Assembly (NCBI RefSeq): GCF_963678635.1
Contig: NC_087064.1
Location: 40,460,530 to 40,524,529, forward strand
DNA length: 64,000 nucleotides
DNA from: Symsagittifera roscoffensis
Lineage: Eukaryota > Xenacoelomorpha > Acoela > Convolutidae
Reading direction: 5' to 3'
Under the pieces are notes generated by a model that saw nothing but the letters and a program-made list of their open reading frames with translations, had not been told where the DNA came from and made no database searches. The translations under genes were made by a program, and so were the position numbers. Below, one piece after another: positions 11,245 through 22,810 of this stretch; position 1 is the stretch's first letter; every line of letters begins with the position of its first letter.

Positions 11245-11540
11245 TTCCCACTTGGTCTCGAGTTAACGCGGATGCCTTTGAGCGCAGGTCTGTGAGTGAG
11301 TCCCGGTCAAACCTTGTTTTTTTCGGTAGGAATGAAATGGTTTTTCCCGGAAAAACGAAATTGCGGGATTTTCGTTTGTCGGCTCAATTTGCAAAGCATG
11401 GATTTTTTATGCTGTAGCAAATTTTTCATTTGTGAAAAGTTATTTATTTTGAAAAGTTTTTAATTTAAATTTTTCCGGTTAAAGGGTTTCGGCTTGTTTT
11501 ATCAGCTTTGTTTGATTTTTTGTTTCGCGTAATATGCAAA
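11245..11540 (+). repeat. tRNA-derived SINE, copy 3
   Basis: The head contains TTGGTCTCGAGTTAACGCGG and the B-box-like GTGAGTGAGTCCCGG. The body repeats GAAATTGCGGGATTTTCG and TTGTCGGCTCAATTTGC. The orientation is the same as the neighbouring copies. Confidence 0.55.
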
Positions 11541-12422
11541 AGTTTTTTTTGTTTTGTTTCTGCAATTAATTCAAGTCGGTTATGGTGTAAAAACTTGAAA
11601 AAGCTTTTTATGACTACAATTCCTGATGGCATTTTTTGTTCGTCAATGGATATGAGATATCATATTGTCGGCTAAGCTTGTTAAGCTGTTTTAGCTCTTT
11701 TGAATGCTGGTTGTATGTTTGTTGTCGGTTTTTCTGAAATTGCGTTTTTCATGATTCCAAAAACAAAATCATTTTTTTTTTGAATTTTTTTTTTCAATTA
11801 TTTCATTATTTCCGTCTCAGTTTCTAATCGGTAGCTTGTAATTATACGCTTGCGCTATTCCGCTTTGCCCAATTTTGTTCTGATTTAAGTTTTGATAACT
11901 ATAGTTGGGTCATTTTGTAATTGGTAAGCTTAATAACTCTGGTTTTATTTAATCACGTGTTTTTTTTCTTTCGTTTTTGCTTAGAACGATTCGGCCTATG
12001 CTGTATAGTCCTATTTTCCTCATTTTGCGTCATTCGAAGGGAAAATGAATTGGGATGTATTTGTTTCAGGAGGGGTGGTGCGTAAAACAATATTTAATAG
12101 CTCAAAATCTTCTCGGTTTAATTGGCAGATTTTTTTTCGGTTTAATTGGCATCTACTCACAATGTTATGTTTGTGTTGTGTCGCAGTGTTGTGAAGCTCG
12201 GCTTCGCATTTGTGTTCAAAGTGAAAAGCATTGTTTGCAATTTTGAGAGTGAGCAAAACCAGAATCGCCCAGATTTTTATGCCTAGAAATGACCGAACAA
12301 AATGACTAAGTTTTGTTTTTCAGTTACTGATTCTTGCCAATTGCACAGCAACCTGCTATCCTTGATTGTATCTTGCCTTTAATGTAGACTCCAACCGGTA
12401 GTTTCTTGTTTTTTTAAAACAG
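11541..12422 (+). other. Rest of second visible BICRA-like intron
   Basis: The sequence is T-rich and mainly unique in this window. A segment at about 12180-12240 (GTGAAGCTCGGCTTCGCATT) resembles the GTGATGCGGAGCTCGGCT stretch in the downstream repeats. The intron ends in TTTTTTAAAACAG at 12422. Confidence 0.5.
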
Positions 12423-12705
12423 CAAAGTCCAACGCCGCTCTTCAGTTTCCTCGGAAGAGAGGAAGACCTCGCAACCAGCCGAGCAACGAGAGCAAAGATG
12501 CAGTGGACAAGATATCAGCAGCCTTGAAGTCCATAGGAGCAACCGTGTGTCCCGTAGGATCGCTTGGATCTACGCATTTGGTGCCAAAGTTATGTCCAGG
12601 CGCTGAACTTCCCCCGGGAAATTCTTCAACAATGAGTATTCAATCTCCGTGCAGTAGCAGTCAAATGACACTTCATGACTCTGAGCTGTCAAATTTTTCA
12701 AACGG
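12423..12705 (+). CDS. BICRA: BICRA/GLTSCR1-like gene, AT-hook exon
   Basis: The acceptor is TTTTTTAAAACAG before 12423, entering in phase 1 and matching the previous exon. The favoured donor is ACGG/GTGTGTGG at 12706, leaving phase 2. The product carries FPRKRGRPRNQPSN, a textbook AT-hook (GRP core flanked by Arg/Lys), which binds the minor groove of A+T-rich DNA. A Ser-rich segment follows (SSTMSIQSPCSSSQM). Without the donor the frame meets a TGA at 12727. With it, the phase matches the exon at 60113, about 47 kb downstream. The donor is not strong, so the exact end is uncertain. Confidence 0.7.
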
Positions 12706-12884
12706 GTGTGTGGACTTGAGTTACTGATAAAAACCAATCTTTTGAGACTTTAGCATTATTTTTAAAAGCAATTTTTTTTTAGAAGTATGAAATTTTTGAG
12801 GCGTTTTTTTTATGGTTCTATATAAAGCAGTTCTATCAAGTGTCCTGCACGAAGAAACAATTTTATGCAGTGTGAAGAAAATCT

Positions 12885-13385
12885 GTTCAAGAGTAATGAA
12901 CGTAGTGAAGTTTCTTATATAGGTCTTGCTGATTTTTTTTTGTTAGTTTTTTGTTCAGGAAAAAGTCTTAAAAGATTGCTGCACTTAGGTACAACGCTCT
13001 TTTTGAGTTCAATTGAAATTCATCTGCTGAAAATGACGTAAATAGCACTTTCCAAACAAATATGAACATGGAAATGGCGCAAAAAAACGTGATCCATATC
13101 AAGTTTCGAAAGTAAAATTTAGTTTTAAGATTTCCAGGGGAATGAAAACTTTACCTGTTGATCCAGTGTTCTCAAATTGGGTTAATGTTATCAAAAAAGA
13201 GCCGGTCATAAATCGTCTTAGAATTTCAAAGAGCTTGCAGGGCATCTATTTTTTCTTTGAAAATCGATAGTTGCGATTTTTTCAGCAAAGTCAGTGTATT
13301 TTTTATGTTTACTTGCGTTCATTACTCTTAATTTTCAATCTTTGATTGGTTATGTTCTGGTTTTTTAAGAGGAGTGATTTTTTAC
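12885..13385 (+). repeat. Intron-associated repeat, copy in the large intron
   Basis: Landmarks in order: GAGTAATGAACGTAGTGAAG, TTTTTTGTTCAGGAAAAAGT, TTCATCTGCTGAAAATGACG, AACGTGATCC with AGTTTCGAAAGT, AGATTTCCAGGGGAATGAAA, TTTTTTCAGCAAAGTCAGTG and TTTACTTGCGTTCATTACTC, ending in GGTTTTTTAAGAGG. The same landmarks recur in the same order at 30770, 59490, 61090 and 62240. Confidence 0.75.
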
Positions 13386-13879
13386 TCATCTTGTTCGTGT
13401 GGCTTTCGTCGTTTTTTTGAGAAAAAATTTTCAAGTTTCATTTGCGGTTTGGTTTGACTTGGATTTTCTTTTGTGTTCAATTCAAGCTCATTTGCTAGAA
13501 AGAAGGTAATTTACGCTCTCCAATAACGGAAGTGCAAATGATGAAATAAAGGTTTTTTCTTTTGACCCAATTTCGACGTGATCTGTTTATCGTGACTTAT
13601 TGAAGACAGAGCTTTGTCCTCATCTATAATTCTCCAAATTTGGTAGAAGAGAAAATATTTTCAGAAAAATTGAGTTCATTGTCAATTTTCCAATTCTATG
13701 TTAGCTTTTTAGTGATTGTATGTCGTAATATAGGGTCGAAGTGCTTTTTTGTTCCTTGGTTTAATAATTTATTGCACTTGCGGAAGCGGTTGACTTGTAA
13801 TCGGCAACTATAATTTTTTTTCTTTATATTTAAAAGAAATTTTGAAGAAGCGTTGTTAGTGATTTTCATTGAATTCGAG

Positions 13880-14230
13880 GTTGCTTCCCTGTATTTTCGA
13901 GGTAGCGCTGTTGTTTTTGTAACCTAAGATCTGGGTTTCGAGTCCCGGCAGGAACTTATTTTTTCAACGTGTATAAAATTGAAGAAAAAACTTGGTGGGA
14001 AAAATTGATGAAATTCCGGGTTTTCAATTAGCTGCTTATTTTTGTCGGCTTAGTTGCCATACTTGGGAGTTTTTACTGTTTTGTCCGCTGTTTTCATCGT
14101 AGATGCGATTGTTTTGATTTAATCCTGCATTTTGTAGAAATTAATTGTATTGATGTTGTGTTTTCCTGGGTTTTCCTTTTCAATTTTTTCGCCCAAAATC
14201 TTTGCTCGGCCTAAGCGGTTTCTGCTTTAT
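13880..14230 (+). repeat. tRNA-derived SINE in U1
   Basis: The head reads TCGAGGTAGCGCTGTTG (A-box-like, 13897), TTTTGTAACCTAAGATC and then GGGTTTCGAGTCCCGGCA (near-perfect B-box, 13933). The body has TTTGTCGGCTTAGTTGCCAT near 14041, then TTTTCATCGTAGATGCG and TTCGCCCAAAATCTTTGCTC. The head layout matches a tRNA with a TGT anticodon (Thr type), but the stems are degraded. Confidence 0.7.
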
Positions 14231-15429
14231 TCCGTAATTTTTATCGCTCTATATCAGCTTAATTCCGTAAATTTTTGTTGCTTCATGCGCAAAAGTTCCG
14301 TAAATTTTATCGCTCTATATCAGCTCAAATCCGTAAATTTTTGTTGCTTCAAGCGCAAAAATTGACTGATTGTTTTTTTAGAAGTGAAATTAGCTTCTGT
14401 TACATGATTTCAAAGTTTAAAAATTTGTAGTTTTTTGGTGATTTTGTTAATTGACTGTTTTTCTGTAATTTTTCTGAAATTCAGTATCTTTACGTTGAAA
14501 TGAATGCAAACTCCACTAACTCAGAACGAAAGTAGTGTAATGGTCACGAAAAACGTGACCAACTTCTAGTTTCGAAAGTGGGATATAGTTTTGAGATTTC
14601 CCAGCAAAATAAAAATTTTACCTTTGGTTCATTTTTCTCACATTTGGTTTTTTATCAATAAAGCGCCAATTACAAGTTGTTCTGTAAGTTCAAATAGTTT
14701 GTTCTCGCTCAATTTTGATTTTTGTTTTTGTAAGTTAAGAATCACAATAATAAATTATTTTTCCTATTAGAGTTTATTCAACAGAGTTTTGTCAATTTAC
14801 ATAATTCTGAAATGCAAGGACATCTAAAGGTTCGATAGTCCTGGTCAGGTGATGCCTTAATTAAGCAGTACAGTTTCCAAGAAGTTTCTTATGTAAACTA
14901 CTATCATTAGCCATACACTACAACCCCACTCTTTTAGAAAAGAAGTTCTATTATTTCTTTACTATTTGTGATGTATAAGTCGCGAAAATTATGGAAAAAA
15001 GTATTTATTTCACCATCCTTAAGATTGCTGACTGTATCAGGAAAATCTTTAAAAAAAAAATTCGAATTAATCTGAAACGTTTTTTTCTTTGAAAATCGAA
15101 ATTTGAGATTTTTTCAGCAAAGTCAGTGTATTTTTTATGTTTACTTGCGTTCGCTACTCTTCAATCTTTGATTGGCTATGTTTTGATTTTTAAGAGTTCA
15201 TGAACGGAGTGATTGCTTACTCGTCTTGTTCGTGTGGCTTTCGTCGTTTTTTGGAGAAAAAGTTTTCAAGTTTCATTTGCGGTTTGGTTTGACTTGGATT
15301 TTCTTTTGTGTTCAATTCAAGCTCATTTGCTAGAAAGAAGGTAAGTTACGCTCTCCAATAACGGAAGTGCAAATGATGAAATAAAGATTTTTTCTTTCGA
15401 CCCAAATTAACGTTATCTGTTTATCGTGA

Positions 15430-15725
15430 TCTATTCTCGAGGTAGCGCTGTTGCTTTTGTAACCTAAGATCTGGGTTTCGAATCCCGGCAGGAACTTATT
15501 TTTTCAACGTGGATAAAATTGAAGAAAAAACTTGGTGGGAAATATTGATGAAATTCCGGGTTTTCAATTAGCTGCTTATTTGTCGGCTTAGTTCCCATAC
15601 TTGGGAGTTTTTACTGTTTTGTCCGCTGTTTTCGTCGTAGATGCGATTGTCTTGGTTTTCCTTTTCAATTTTTTTCGCCCAAAAGCTTTGCTCGGCCTAA
15701 GCGGTTTCTGTTTGTTTTATCAGCT
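15430..15725 (+). repeat. tRNA-derived SINE in U2
   Basis: The head is nearly identical to that at 13880 (CTCGAGGTAGCGCTGTTGCT, then GGGTTTCGAATCCCGGCA). The body is slightly shortened. It is part of the duplicated unit, so it was probably copied with the unit rather than inserted anew. Confidence 0.7.
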
Positions 15726-15884
15726 TAATTCCGTAAATTTTTGTTGCTTCAAGCGCAAAAATTGACTGATTGTTTTCTTAGAAGTGAAGTTAGCTTCTGT
15801 AACAAGATTTTTTGTTGTTTTGACTGTTTTTCTGAAAATAATTTCACTTTTTTGCCCAAATTTAAGTTTTCTAAGTTCGTTATT

Positions 15885-16064
15885 TCCATGTCATTACTAT
15901 TTGCTAGCTTGCAATACGAAGCTCGTGCTGCAGCAGAAGTGATGCGGAGCTCGGCTATGCCTCTGTGTAAGGACTGGAACGGAGATTATACACTGCTTAA
16001 TTCAACGCTCGAAAAAATCAAATGTATAAAGCCGCTATTTTCCCGCATTATTAACGTAGAATAA
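15885..16064 (+). repeat. Internal repeat segment with a conserved short open frame
   Basis: The stretch from GCTTGCAATACGAAGCTCG to the end of the frame recurs nearly unchanged at 23365-23539 and 24100-24275. A degenerate, stop-containing form lies at 18975-19100 and 26090-26215. The frame (RAAAEVMRSSAMPLCKDWNG within it) is open in the three near-identical copies but broken in the older ones, so coding is not supported. Confidence 0.6.
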
Positions 16065-18589
16065 GAATGTTTTTTTTTGCTTGCTTGAATACGGAAATAA
16101 ATATTTTTTTACCCAAGCTAATTCTTTTTAGGTTCAGTATCTTTACGTTGAAAGGAATGCAAACTCCACTAACTCACAACGAAAGTAGTGTAATGGTCAC
16201 GAAAAACGTGATCAACTTCTAGTTTCGAAAGTGGATTATAGTTTTCAGATTTCCCAGCGAAATAAAACTTTTACCTTTGGTTTATTTTTCTCAAATTGGG
16301 TTTTTTTAATCAATAAAGCGCCAATAAAAAGTTGTTCTGGAAGTTCAATTAGTTTGTTCCGGAAGTTCAATTAGTTTGTTCTGGCTCAATTTTGATTTTT
16401 GTTTTTGTAAGTTAAGAATCACAATAATAAATTATTTTCATATTAGAGATTATTCAACAGAGATTTGTCAATTTACATAATTCTGATATGCAAGGACATC
16501 TAAAGGTTCGATAGGCCTAGTCAGGTGATGCCTTAATCAAGCAGTACACTTTCCAACAAGTTTCTAATGTAAACTACTATCATTTGGCCATACCCTACAA
16601 CCCCACTCTTTTAGAAAAAAAAAGTTATATAATTTCTTTACTATTTGTGATGTATAAGTCGCAAAAATTATGGAAAAAATTTTTCATTTGACCATCATTA
16701 AGATTGCTGACTGTATCAGGAAATTTTTTTTTTTTTAAATATTTGAGTGAATCTGAACAATTTTTTTCTTTGAAAATCGAAATTTGCGATTTTTTCAGCA
16801 AAGTCAGTGCATTTTTGATGTTTACTTGCGTTCGCTACTCTTCAATCTTTGATTGGCTATGTTTTGATTTTCAAGAGTTCATGAACAGAGTTATTTTTAA
16901 CTCGTCTTGTTCTTGTGGCTTTCGTCTTTTTTTGGAGAAAAAGTTTCCAAGTTTCGTTTGCGGGTTGGTTTGACTTGGATTTTCTTTTGTTCAATTCAAG
17001 CTCATTTGCTAGAAAGAAGGTAAGCTACGCTCTCCAATAACGGAAGTGCAAATGATGAAATAAAGATTTTTTCTTTTGACCCAATTTCGACGTGATCTGC
17101 TTATCGTGACTTATTGAAGACAGAGCTTTGTCCTCAACTATAATTCTCCAAATTTGGTAGAAGAGAAAATATTTTCAGAAAAATTGAGTTTTGTGTCATT
17201 TTTTCAATTCTATGTTTGCTTTTTAGTGATTGAATGTCTTATTAACGTAGAATAAGAATGTTTTTTTTTGCTTGCTTGAATACGGAAATAAATATTTTTT
17301 TTACCCAAGCTAATTCTTTTTAGGTTCAGTATCTTTACGTTGAAAGGAATGCAAACTCCACTAACTCACAACGAAAGTAGTGTAATGTTCACGAAAAACG
17401 TGATCAACTTCTAGTTTCGAAAGTGGATTATAGTTTTCAGATTTCCCAGCGAAATAAAACTTACCTTTGGTTTATTTTTCTCAAATTGGGTTTTTTTAAT
17501 CAATAAAGCGCCAATAAAAAGTTGTTCTGGAAGTTCAATTAGTTTGTTCTGGAAGTTTAATTAGTTTGTTCTGGCTCAATTTTGATTTTTGTTTTTGTAA
17601 GTTAAGAATCACAATAATAAATTGTTTTCATATTAGAGATTATTCAACAGAGATTTGTCAATTTACATAATTCTGATACGCAAGGACATCTAAAGGTTCG
17701 ATAGGCCTAGTCAGGTGATGCCTTAATCAAGCAGTACAATTTCCAACAAGTTTCTAATGTAAACTACTATCATTCGGCCATACCCTACAACCCCACTCTT
17801 TTAGAAAAAAAAAGTTATATAATTTCTTTACTATATGTGGTAAAAATTATGGAAAAAAGTTTTTATTTGACCATAACTAAGATTGCTGACTGTATCAGGA
17901 AAAATTTGTTTAGAAATATTTGAGTGAATCTGAACAATTTTTTTCTTTGAAAATCGAAATTTGCGTTTTTTTCAGCAAAGTCAGTGTATTTTTGATGTTT
18001 ACTTGCGTTCGCTACTCTTCAATCTTTGATTGGCTATGTTTTGATTTTTAAGAGTTCATGAACAGAGTTATTTTTAACTCGTCTTGTTCTTGTGGCTTTC
18101 GTCTTTTTTTGGAGAAAAAGTTTCCAAGTTTCGTTTGCGGGTTGGTTTGACTTGGATTTTCTTTTGTTCAATTCAAGCTCATTTGCTAGAAAGAAGGTAA
18201 GCTACGCTCTCCAATAACGGAAGTGCAAATGATGAAATAAATGTTTTTTCTTTTGACCCAATTTCGACGTGATCTGTTTATCGTGACTTATTGAAGACAG
18301 AGCTCTGTCCTCATCTATAATTCTCCAAATTTGGTAGAAGAGAAAATATTTTCAGAAAAATTGAGTTTTTTGTCATTTTTTCAATTCTATGTTTGCTTTT
18401 TAGTGATTGAATGTCGTAATATAGTGGTCGAAGTGCTTTGTTGTTGTGCTTTGGTTGAATAATTTATTGCACTTGCGGAAGCAGGTGTCTTGTAATCGGG
18501 AGCTATATTTTTACCGTAATTTTTTCTTTTTATTATAAAGAAATTTTGAAGTTGCGTTATAAGTGATTTTCATCAATTTCGAAGTTGCT

Positions 18590-18860
18590 TCACATTTAGT
18601 CTCGAGGTAGTGATGTTGCTTTTGTAACCTAAGATCTGGGTTTCGAGTCCCGGCAAGAACTGATTTTTTTCAACGTGTATAAAATTGAAGAAAAAACTCA
18701 GGGGGGAAATTTTGATGAAACCAAAACAATCGTAGATGCGATTGTTTTGATTTAATCCTGTAATTTGTAGAAAAGAATGACATTGATGTTGTGTTTTTCT
18801 TGGTGTTCCTTTTCAGTTTATTTCGCCCAAAATCTTTGCTCGGCCTAAGCTGTTGCAAGT
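18590..18860 (+). repeat. tRNA-derived SINE in U4
   Basis: The head is CTCGAGGTAGTGATGTTGCT, followed by GGGTTTCGAGTCCCGGCA at 18638. The body is shortened and joined directly to ATCGTAGATGCGATTGTTTT. A sister copy lies at 25601. Confidence 0.7.
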
Positions 18861-20075
18861 TAAAAAATTTGTGTTTTTTTTGTTGATTGTGTTAATTGAC
18901 TGTTTTTCTGTAATTTATTTCACTTTCCGAAAATTTAATTTTTCTAAGTTCGTTTTTTCCATGTCATTACTATTGTTAGCTGGCAATACTAAGCTTGCGG
19001 TGCATCACAAGTGATGCAGCACTCGGCTTTAGCACTGTGTAAGGACTGGAACGGAGAGTAAAAACTGTTAATTTATTGCTCGAAAAAATCAGATGTATAA
19101 AGACTTGAGTACTTTTTTTGTTTGCTTGAGTACGGAAATTAATTTTTTTTTCATTAGCCAAGCTGATTTTTTTTAGTTTCAGTATCTTTACCTTAAAAGG
19201 AATGCAAATTCCACTAACTCACAACGAAAGTGTAGTGTTACGGTCACGGAAAACGTGATCAACTTCTAGTTTCGAAAGTGGATTATTTTTTTTTCAGATT
19301 TCCCAGCGAATTAAAAAATTTACCTTTGGTTCCTTTTTCTCAAATTGGGTTTTTTATCAATAAAGTGCCAAATTTAAGTAGTTCTGGAAAATCAAATGTT
19401 TTGTTCGTTTGTGTTTGCTCAATTTTGGTTTTGTGTTGTAAATTAATCATAATAATTATAATAAACTGTTTTGATATCAGAGATTATTCAACAGACATTT
19501 GTCAATTTACATAATTCCGATAGGCCTATTCAGGTCATGCCTTAATTAAGCAGTACAATTTCTAAGAAGTACTAAGAAGTTTAATCTGTAAACTACTATC
19601 AGTTGTCCATACCCTACAACCCCACTCTTTAGAAAAAAAAAGATCTATAATTTTTGTTTTTGTTTTTGATTTATAAATCGCGAAAATCATAGAAGAAAGT
19701 GTGTTTAATTGACTATCATTAAGATTGCCGACTGTATCAGAAAAATCTTCAAAAATTTTTTTTAAATGAAATTGAATAGTTTTTCATCCTTACACCTATT
19801 CTTTTCGGGCTTTTACCAGTGAAATTATTCCTTGGTTAGATTTTTTTCAACTCTTCTGTGTTTCAATATCTGAATCTCCGAGTCCAAAATTGACTTTCTA
19901 GGAATTCTGTTTTTAAAGCCTTCCGTTAAAGCTTAACTATAAATTTGATTATCTCGTTTATGTGCAATTTTTTCATTGAGCATATCTTGTAGGTTTTTTT
20001 TAAAATATGCTTCTGACTGATTTCTCCGTTTTCTCAAAAAATTCTCAGAATTTGGTTTTGTTTTATTTCAAGTTT

Positions 20076-20275
20076 TTAAAGAGATGTTTTATTAGCTGTG
20101 CCGTACACTATAACCCCCTTATGAACTATTGGCTGAATTTGACTGAAATAGGTGTTAATAAGTTCTGCTGTCGTCAGTACGTCACGTAATCGATTGAGCA
20201 ACCCACAAAAATTATTCATTTTTTTGTTAAGAATTTTAATATGAAGTTTGAGTTTCAATTTTGAGTGCCCAAATA
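20076..20275 (-). pseudogene. LINE reverse transcriptase C-terminal fragment, left copy
   Basis: Read on the minus strand the frame gives KLHIKILNKKMNNFCGLLNR, then a TTAELINTYFSQIQPIVHKG segment and VIVYGTA. This is the helical thumb-type region of non-LTR reverse transcriptases (K....L.RL......L...Y......L.YG...W). The corresponding right copy at 27149-27397 continues into KQNRILRIF. It is a broken fragment. Confidence 0.65.
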
Positions 20276-20349
20276 CTTAGTAGAGAGGCCCTTTCAATAT
20301 CATTGGTTCCTATTTTGATTTTGATTATTCTTGAGATTTTTTTTCTTTT

Positions 20350-20640
20350 AAAAATATGTTAATTGTTTTGTCTAGGTTCAGAGTAAGCTTATTGATTAGC
20401 AACCAATTTCCTATTTATGATAAATCTTCATTGTATTGGTGTAAGTTCTGTTCTTTTTGCTTCACTGCTGTACATATGTATAAATATGTGTTCACTGAAA
20501 TTGAAATCGTTAGTAAATCATTTATCATTAAAATGAACAGTAGTGACCCGAGCACTGATCACTGTGGAACTCATTTGAAAATACAATTGAAGTACAAGGC
20601 AAATAACGCTCTCGATAACAAGTTACCACATTAGCAAATT
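20350..20640 (-). pseudogene. LINE reverse transcriptase core fragment, left copy
   Basis: On the minus strand the translation passes through VPQ, a stop, SVLGSLLFILMINDL, and later IGNWLLINKLTLNLEKT. These are the conserved RT motifs GVPQGS.LGPLLF..YINDL and W...NKL.LN..KT. The catalytic YADD box between them has decayed (TYLYICTAV occupies the place). At least two stops are present, so the enzyme is dead. Confidence 0.75.
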
Positions 20641-20977
20641 ACATTGTAATAAGAAACAATTACGACTGGCGGAATAGACATCTGTCTGTTTGACCCATCT
20701 TTGTCTTTGGTTGGCTTTATGGAAAAAAGATCAATCATAATCCAATCTTAAAGTTCAAAGAGCTTCAACGTGTTCTATTTTGTTTTTTGTTCTCCGAGTA
20801 ATGCTGTTTTTATTCTCTGTTTGTGTACTTGGATTGAATATAGTAACCGAAATTCTTTGTTCTGTCTGTAGTGTTTTAAAGTCAGGCCTAAGCATAAATC
20901 TTAGTCAACTGACTTTTGGAAAACTGACGATTAAGTCAAGGAAACCGAAAAAATTGTTCACCTTTAAAAACTTTTTT

Positions 20978-21031
20978 GGATCTTGTTAACTAGTCCCCCA
21001 TTGCAATAGGGCCAAATAGTTAACAAGATCC
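20978..21031. repeat. Perfect 15-bp hairpin within an inverted LINE duplication, left copy
   Basis: GGATCTTGTTAACTA at 20978 pairs with TAGTTAACAAGATCC at 21017 across a 24-base loop. Weaker symmetry extends outwards: AAGTCAAGGAAACCG near 20935 pairs with CGGTTTCCTTGACTT near 21115. The right half reads on as LINE RNase H-region sequence on the minus strand, so the left half is an inverted piece of the same LINE. Confidence 0.75.
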
Positions 21032-21129
21032 AAGTTTTTTGTTTCATCAAACGCGGAGAACAAAATACAACACGTTAAGACGAAAATTTTTTAAAAAAAG
21101 TGAGGCATGTTTTTCGGTTTCCTTGACTT

Positions 21130-21689
21130 AATTGTCAGTTTTCAAAAGCCTATTGGGTAAAATGACCTGATCTTATCTGAGCTGTTAGGTTGGCATCTTG
21201 TTTGCTTTTTACCTGCTGGCGGTCTTGTTTTTCGGAGTAGCCTGCGTAGGTGGCTTTGACTTCAAGCTGCGATTGCGGCTTATCCCGTAGTGTTCGTTTT
21301 ACACATGCCAGGGCTGATGGTAGAGACGTCGGTTTTGGCTCTGTTGAGGTGTCTTCAAATGCTCTTTTTGCCTGTTTGTCATCAAGCTCATTTCCTATGA
21401 CATCGAAGTGACCGGGGAGCCACTGACAGAAATTTCTTGTCTGTTCTTGTTTTTAGAAGGGCTGCGAGCAAAGCTGCCTTCTCTTCGTCATATGACGAGG
21501 TGATTGCTCTGCCACTTTTCTTAACAGGGTTAGATTTGGAAGGGAAGTTTGCTGGCTTTTGGAAGTTTTCAGAATTTTGTGCGCCGATCCATCGCTGTAG
21601 ACAGTCATTGTCTGTTGATGGTTGTCGATTGTTTCTAATACTTTCTCCAGTGTACTTTCTCTTCCCTCACCATCAATTGTATCCTCCAC
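21130..21689 (-). pseudogene. LINE RNase H domain remnant, left copy
   Basis: On the minus strand the order is TVYSDGSAHK (first catalytic Asp), SSYDEEKAALLAAL in a shifted frame, WLPGHFDVIGNELDDKQAKR, and LTAQIRSGHFTQ. These match the RNase H domain found in LINEs of the I/Jockey/R1 assemblage (V.TDGSA, E..AL, W.PGH.G..GNE..D..AK, Q..TGH). At least one frameshift and one stop break it. It lies 5' of the RT fragments on the minus strand, the reverse of the order in a living element, so the locus is rearranged. Confidence 0.75.
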
Positions 21690-22404
21690 TTTCCAGTTGT
21701 TGTAGGTGGTTTTCCAGGGTTTACTGGGTTGTGCTCGGTTGGTTCTGCATTATTTTTTGTGGCACGTTACAGTTTGAAGCGGCACAAATAAGAGAGGGCG
21801 GGTTAAGCCTTAGCGGCTCCCGGCTTTTTTCTTAAGTATCTCGCTTAGTCGTCCTGTTCTCTTGGTGCGATGCTTGTGATGCGTTGTCTGTTTGCATGTG
21901 CGCTGAACACTTTAATTTTAATGGTTGGCTTTGTACTTACATATCCACCTGCATTTTTGTTGCTCGTGCGAGACGTTGTACAAAATGCAAGGAGTGAATG
22001 GGCGCCCTGTACCTGTGGTCACTCTACAGAAGTAGCAGGAGGTCGTCCCCTTCAGAATTTTGATTGGGGTCTCCTGTTCGCCATGTAAAGGCCGTACCAA
22101 ATGACCAGGATTGCTGTTGCCGGCAGCTTATAATATTTCTGATTCAATCTCAATTTTTTTTGGTTCACTTTTTGTTTACATAAACCTCTATAGTTCCTCA
22201 AAATAGCATACTTTTTTTGGTTCACTTTTTCTTTACATAAACCTCTATAGTTCCTCAAAATAGCCTTCTTTGCTGCCTGATATCGAAAAAACTATTTTTG
22301 GTAAACTAAAGGAAACCAAGACGACATCGTTAAGCGGTTTTGGTGTCCGAGTCTTGGACTGGTTTTCCGTGTTCAGTTTCCGTAGTGTCCGAGATGTATG
22401 TTTT

Positions 22405-22490
22405 TTTTTGCACTTAGTATAGTGATAAGGCGTCCCTTTTGAAATCGTGAGATCGTGTATTCGATCCCATGCCATGGCAATGATAGCGTG
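22405..22490 (+). repeat. Second tRNA-like element, left copy
   Basis: TTAGTATAGTGATAAGGCG at 22414 is an A-box-like start. CCTTTTGAAATCG follows as an anticodon-arm-like stretch, and GTATTCGATCCCATG at 22457 is a good B-box. The loop TTTGAAA would carry a TGA (Ser-type) anticodon. The acceptor stem is not convincing, so it is probably a SINE head rather than a working tRNA. Confidence 0.5.
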
Positions 22491-22810
22491 TGAGGACGAG
22501 ATCTCACTTGACCTCTAGCTTCAGGCCTACCACAGCCTGACCAGTTTCGGCTGCAATAGTGGTACCACGTGAAAGTTCTAGACGCAAAAAAACGTCCTTG
22601 AGTCGCAAAAAAAGAGCTTCGCTTAACAAAATAACAGTCTTGAATGTGTGGAGATAATACAAATGGACTATCCTCACCAGGACTCTAAAGGCCTACTGAT
22701 AGCTCCTCTGTAATTTGCAGGAACCAAATTATATTATTTTCTTTGAAGACATGTCTTTTTTCCAAAATTCTGAAAGCCATGCTTCAGGCATAATTAATGG
22801 CGGAAATTTT

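Larger units (their letters stand above)
13280..18990 (+). repeat. Tandem segmental units U1 to U4
   Basis: The phrase CAGCAAAGTCAGTG(T/C)ATTTTT marks successive units at about 13284, 15115, 16797 and 17976, giving units of about 1.8, 1.7 and 1.2 kb. Each holds parts of the intron-associated repeat (CACGAAAAACGTGATCAACT, AGATTTCCCAGCGAAATAAA). Some also hold a SINE and an internal segment with GTGATGCGGAGCTCGGCT. U3 lacks the SINE. Copies differ by scattered substitutions and small indels, so they are not simple assembly repeats. Confidence 0.75.

Noticed and set aside
13897-13955. Functional tRNA-Thr gene
   Set aside because: The boxes are good but the acceptor and anticodon stems do not pair well, and the sequence continues into a shared SINE body.
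15741-16064. Conserved short frame recurring at 23279 and 24015
   Set aside because: The copies are recent duplicates, so conservation is not evidence, and older copies (18975, 26090) carry stops.
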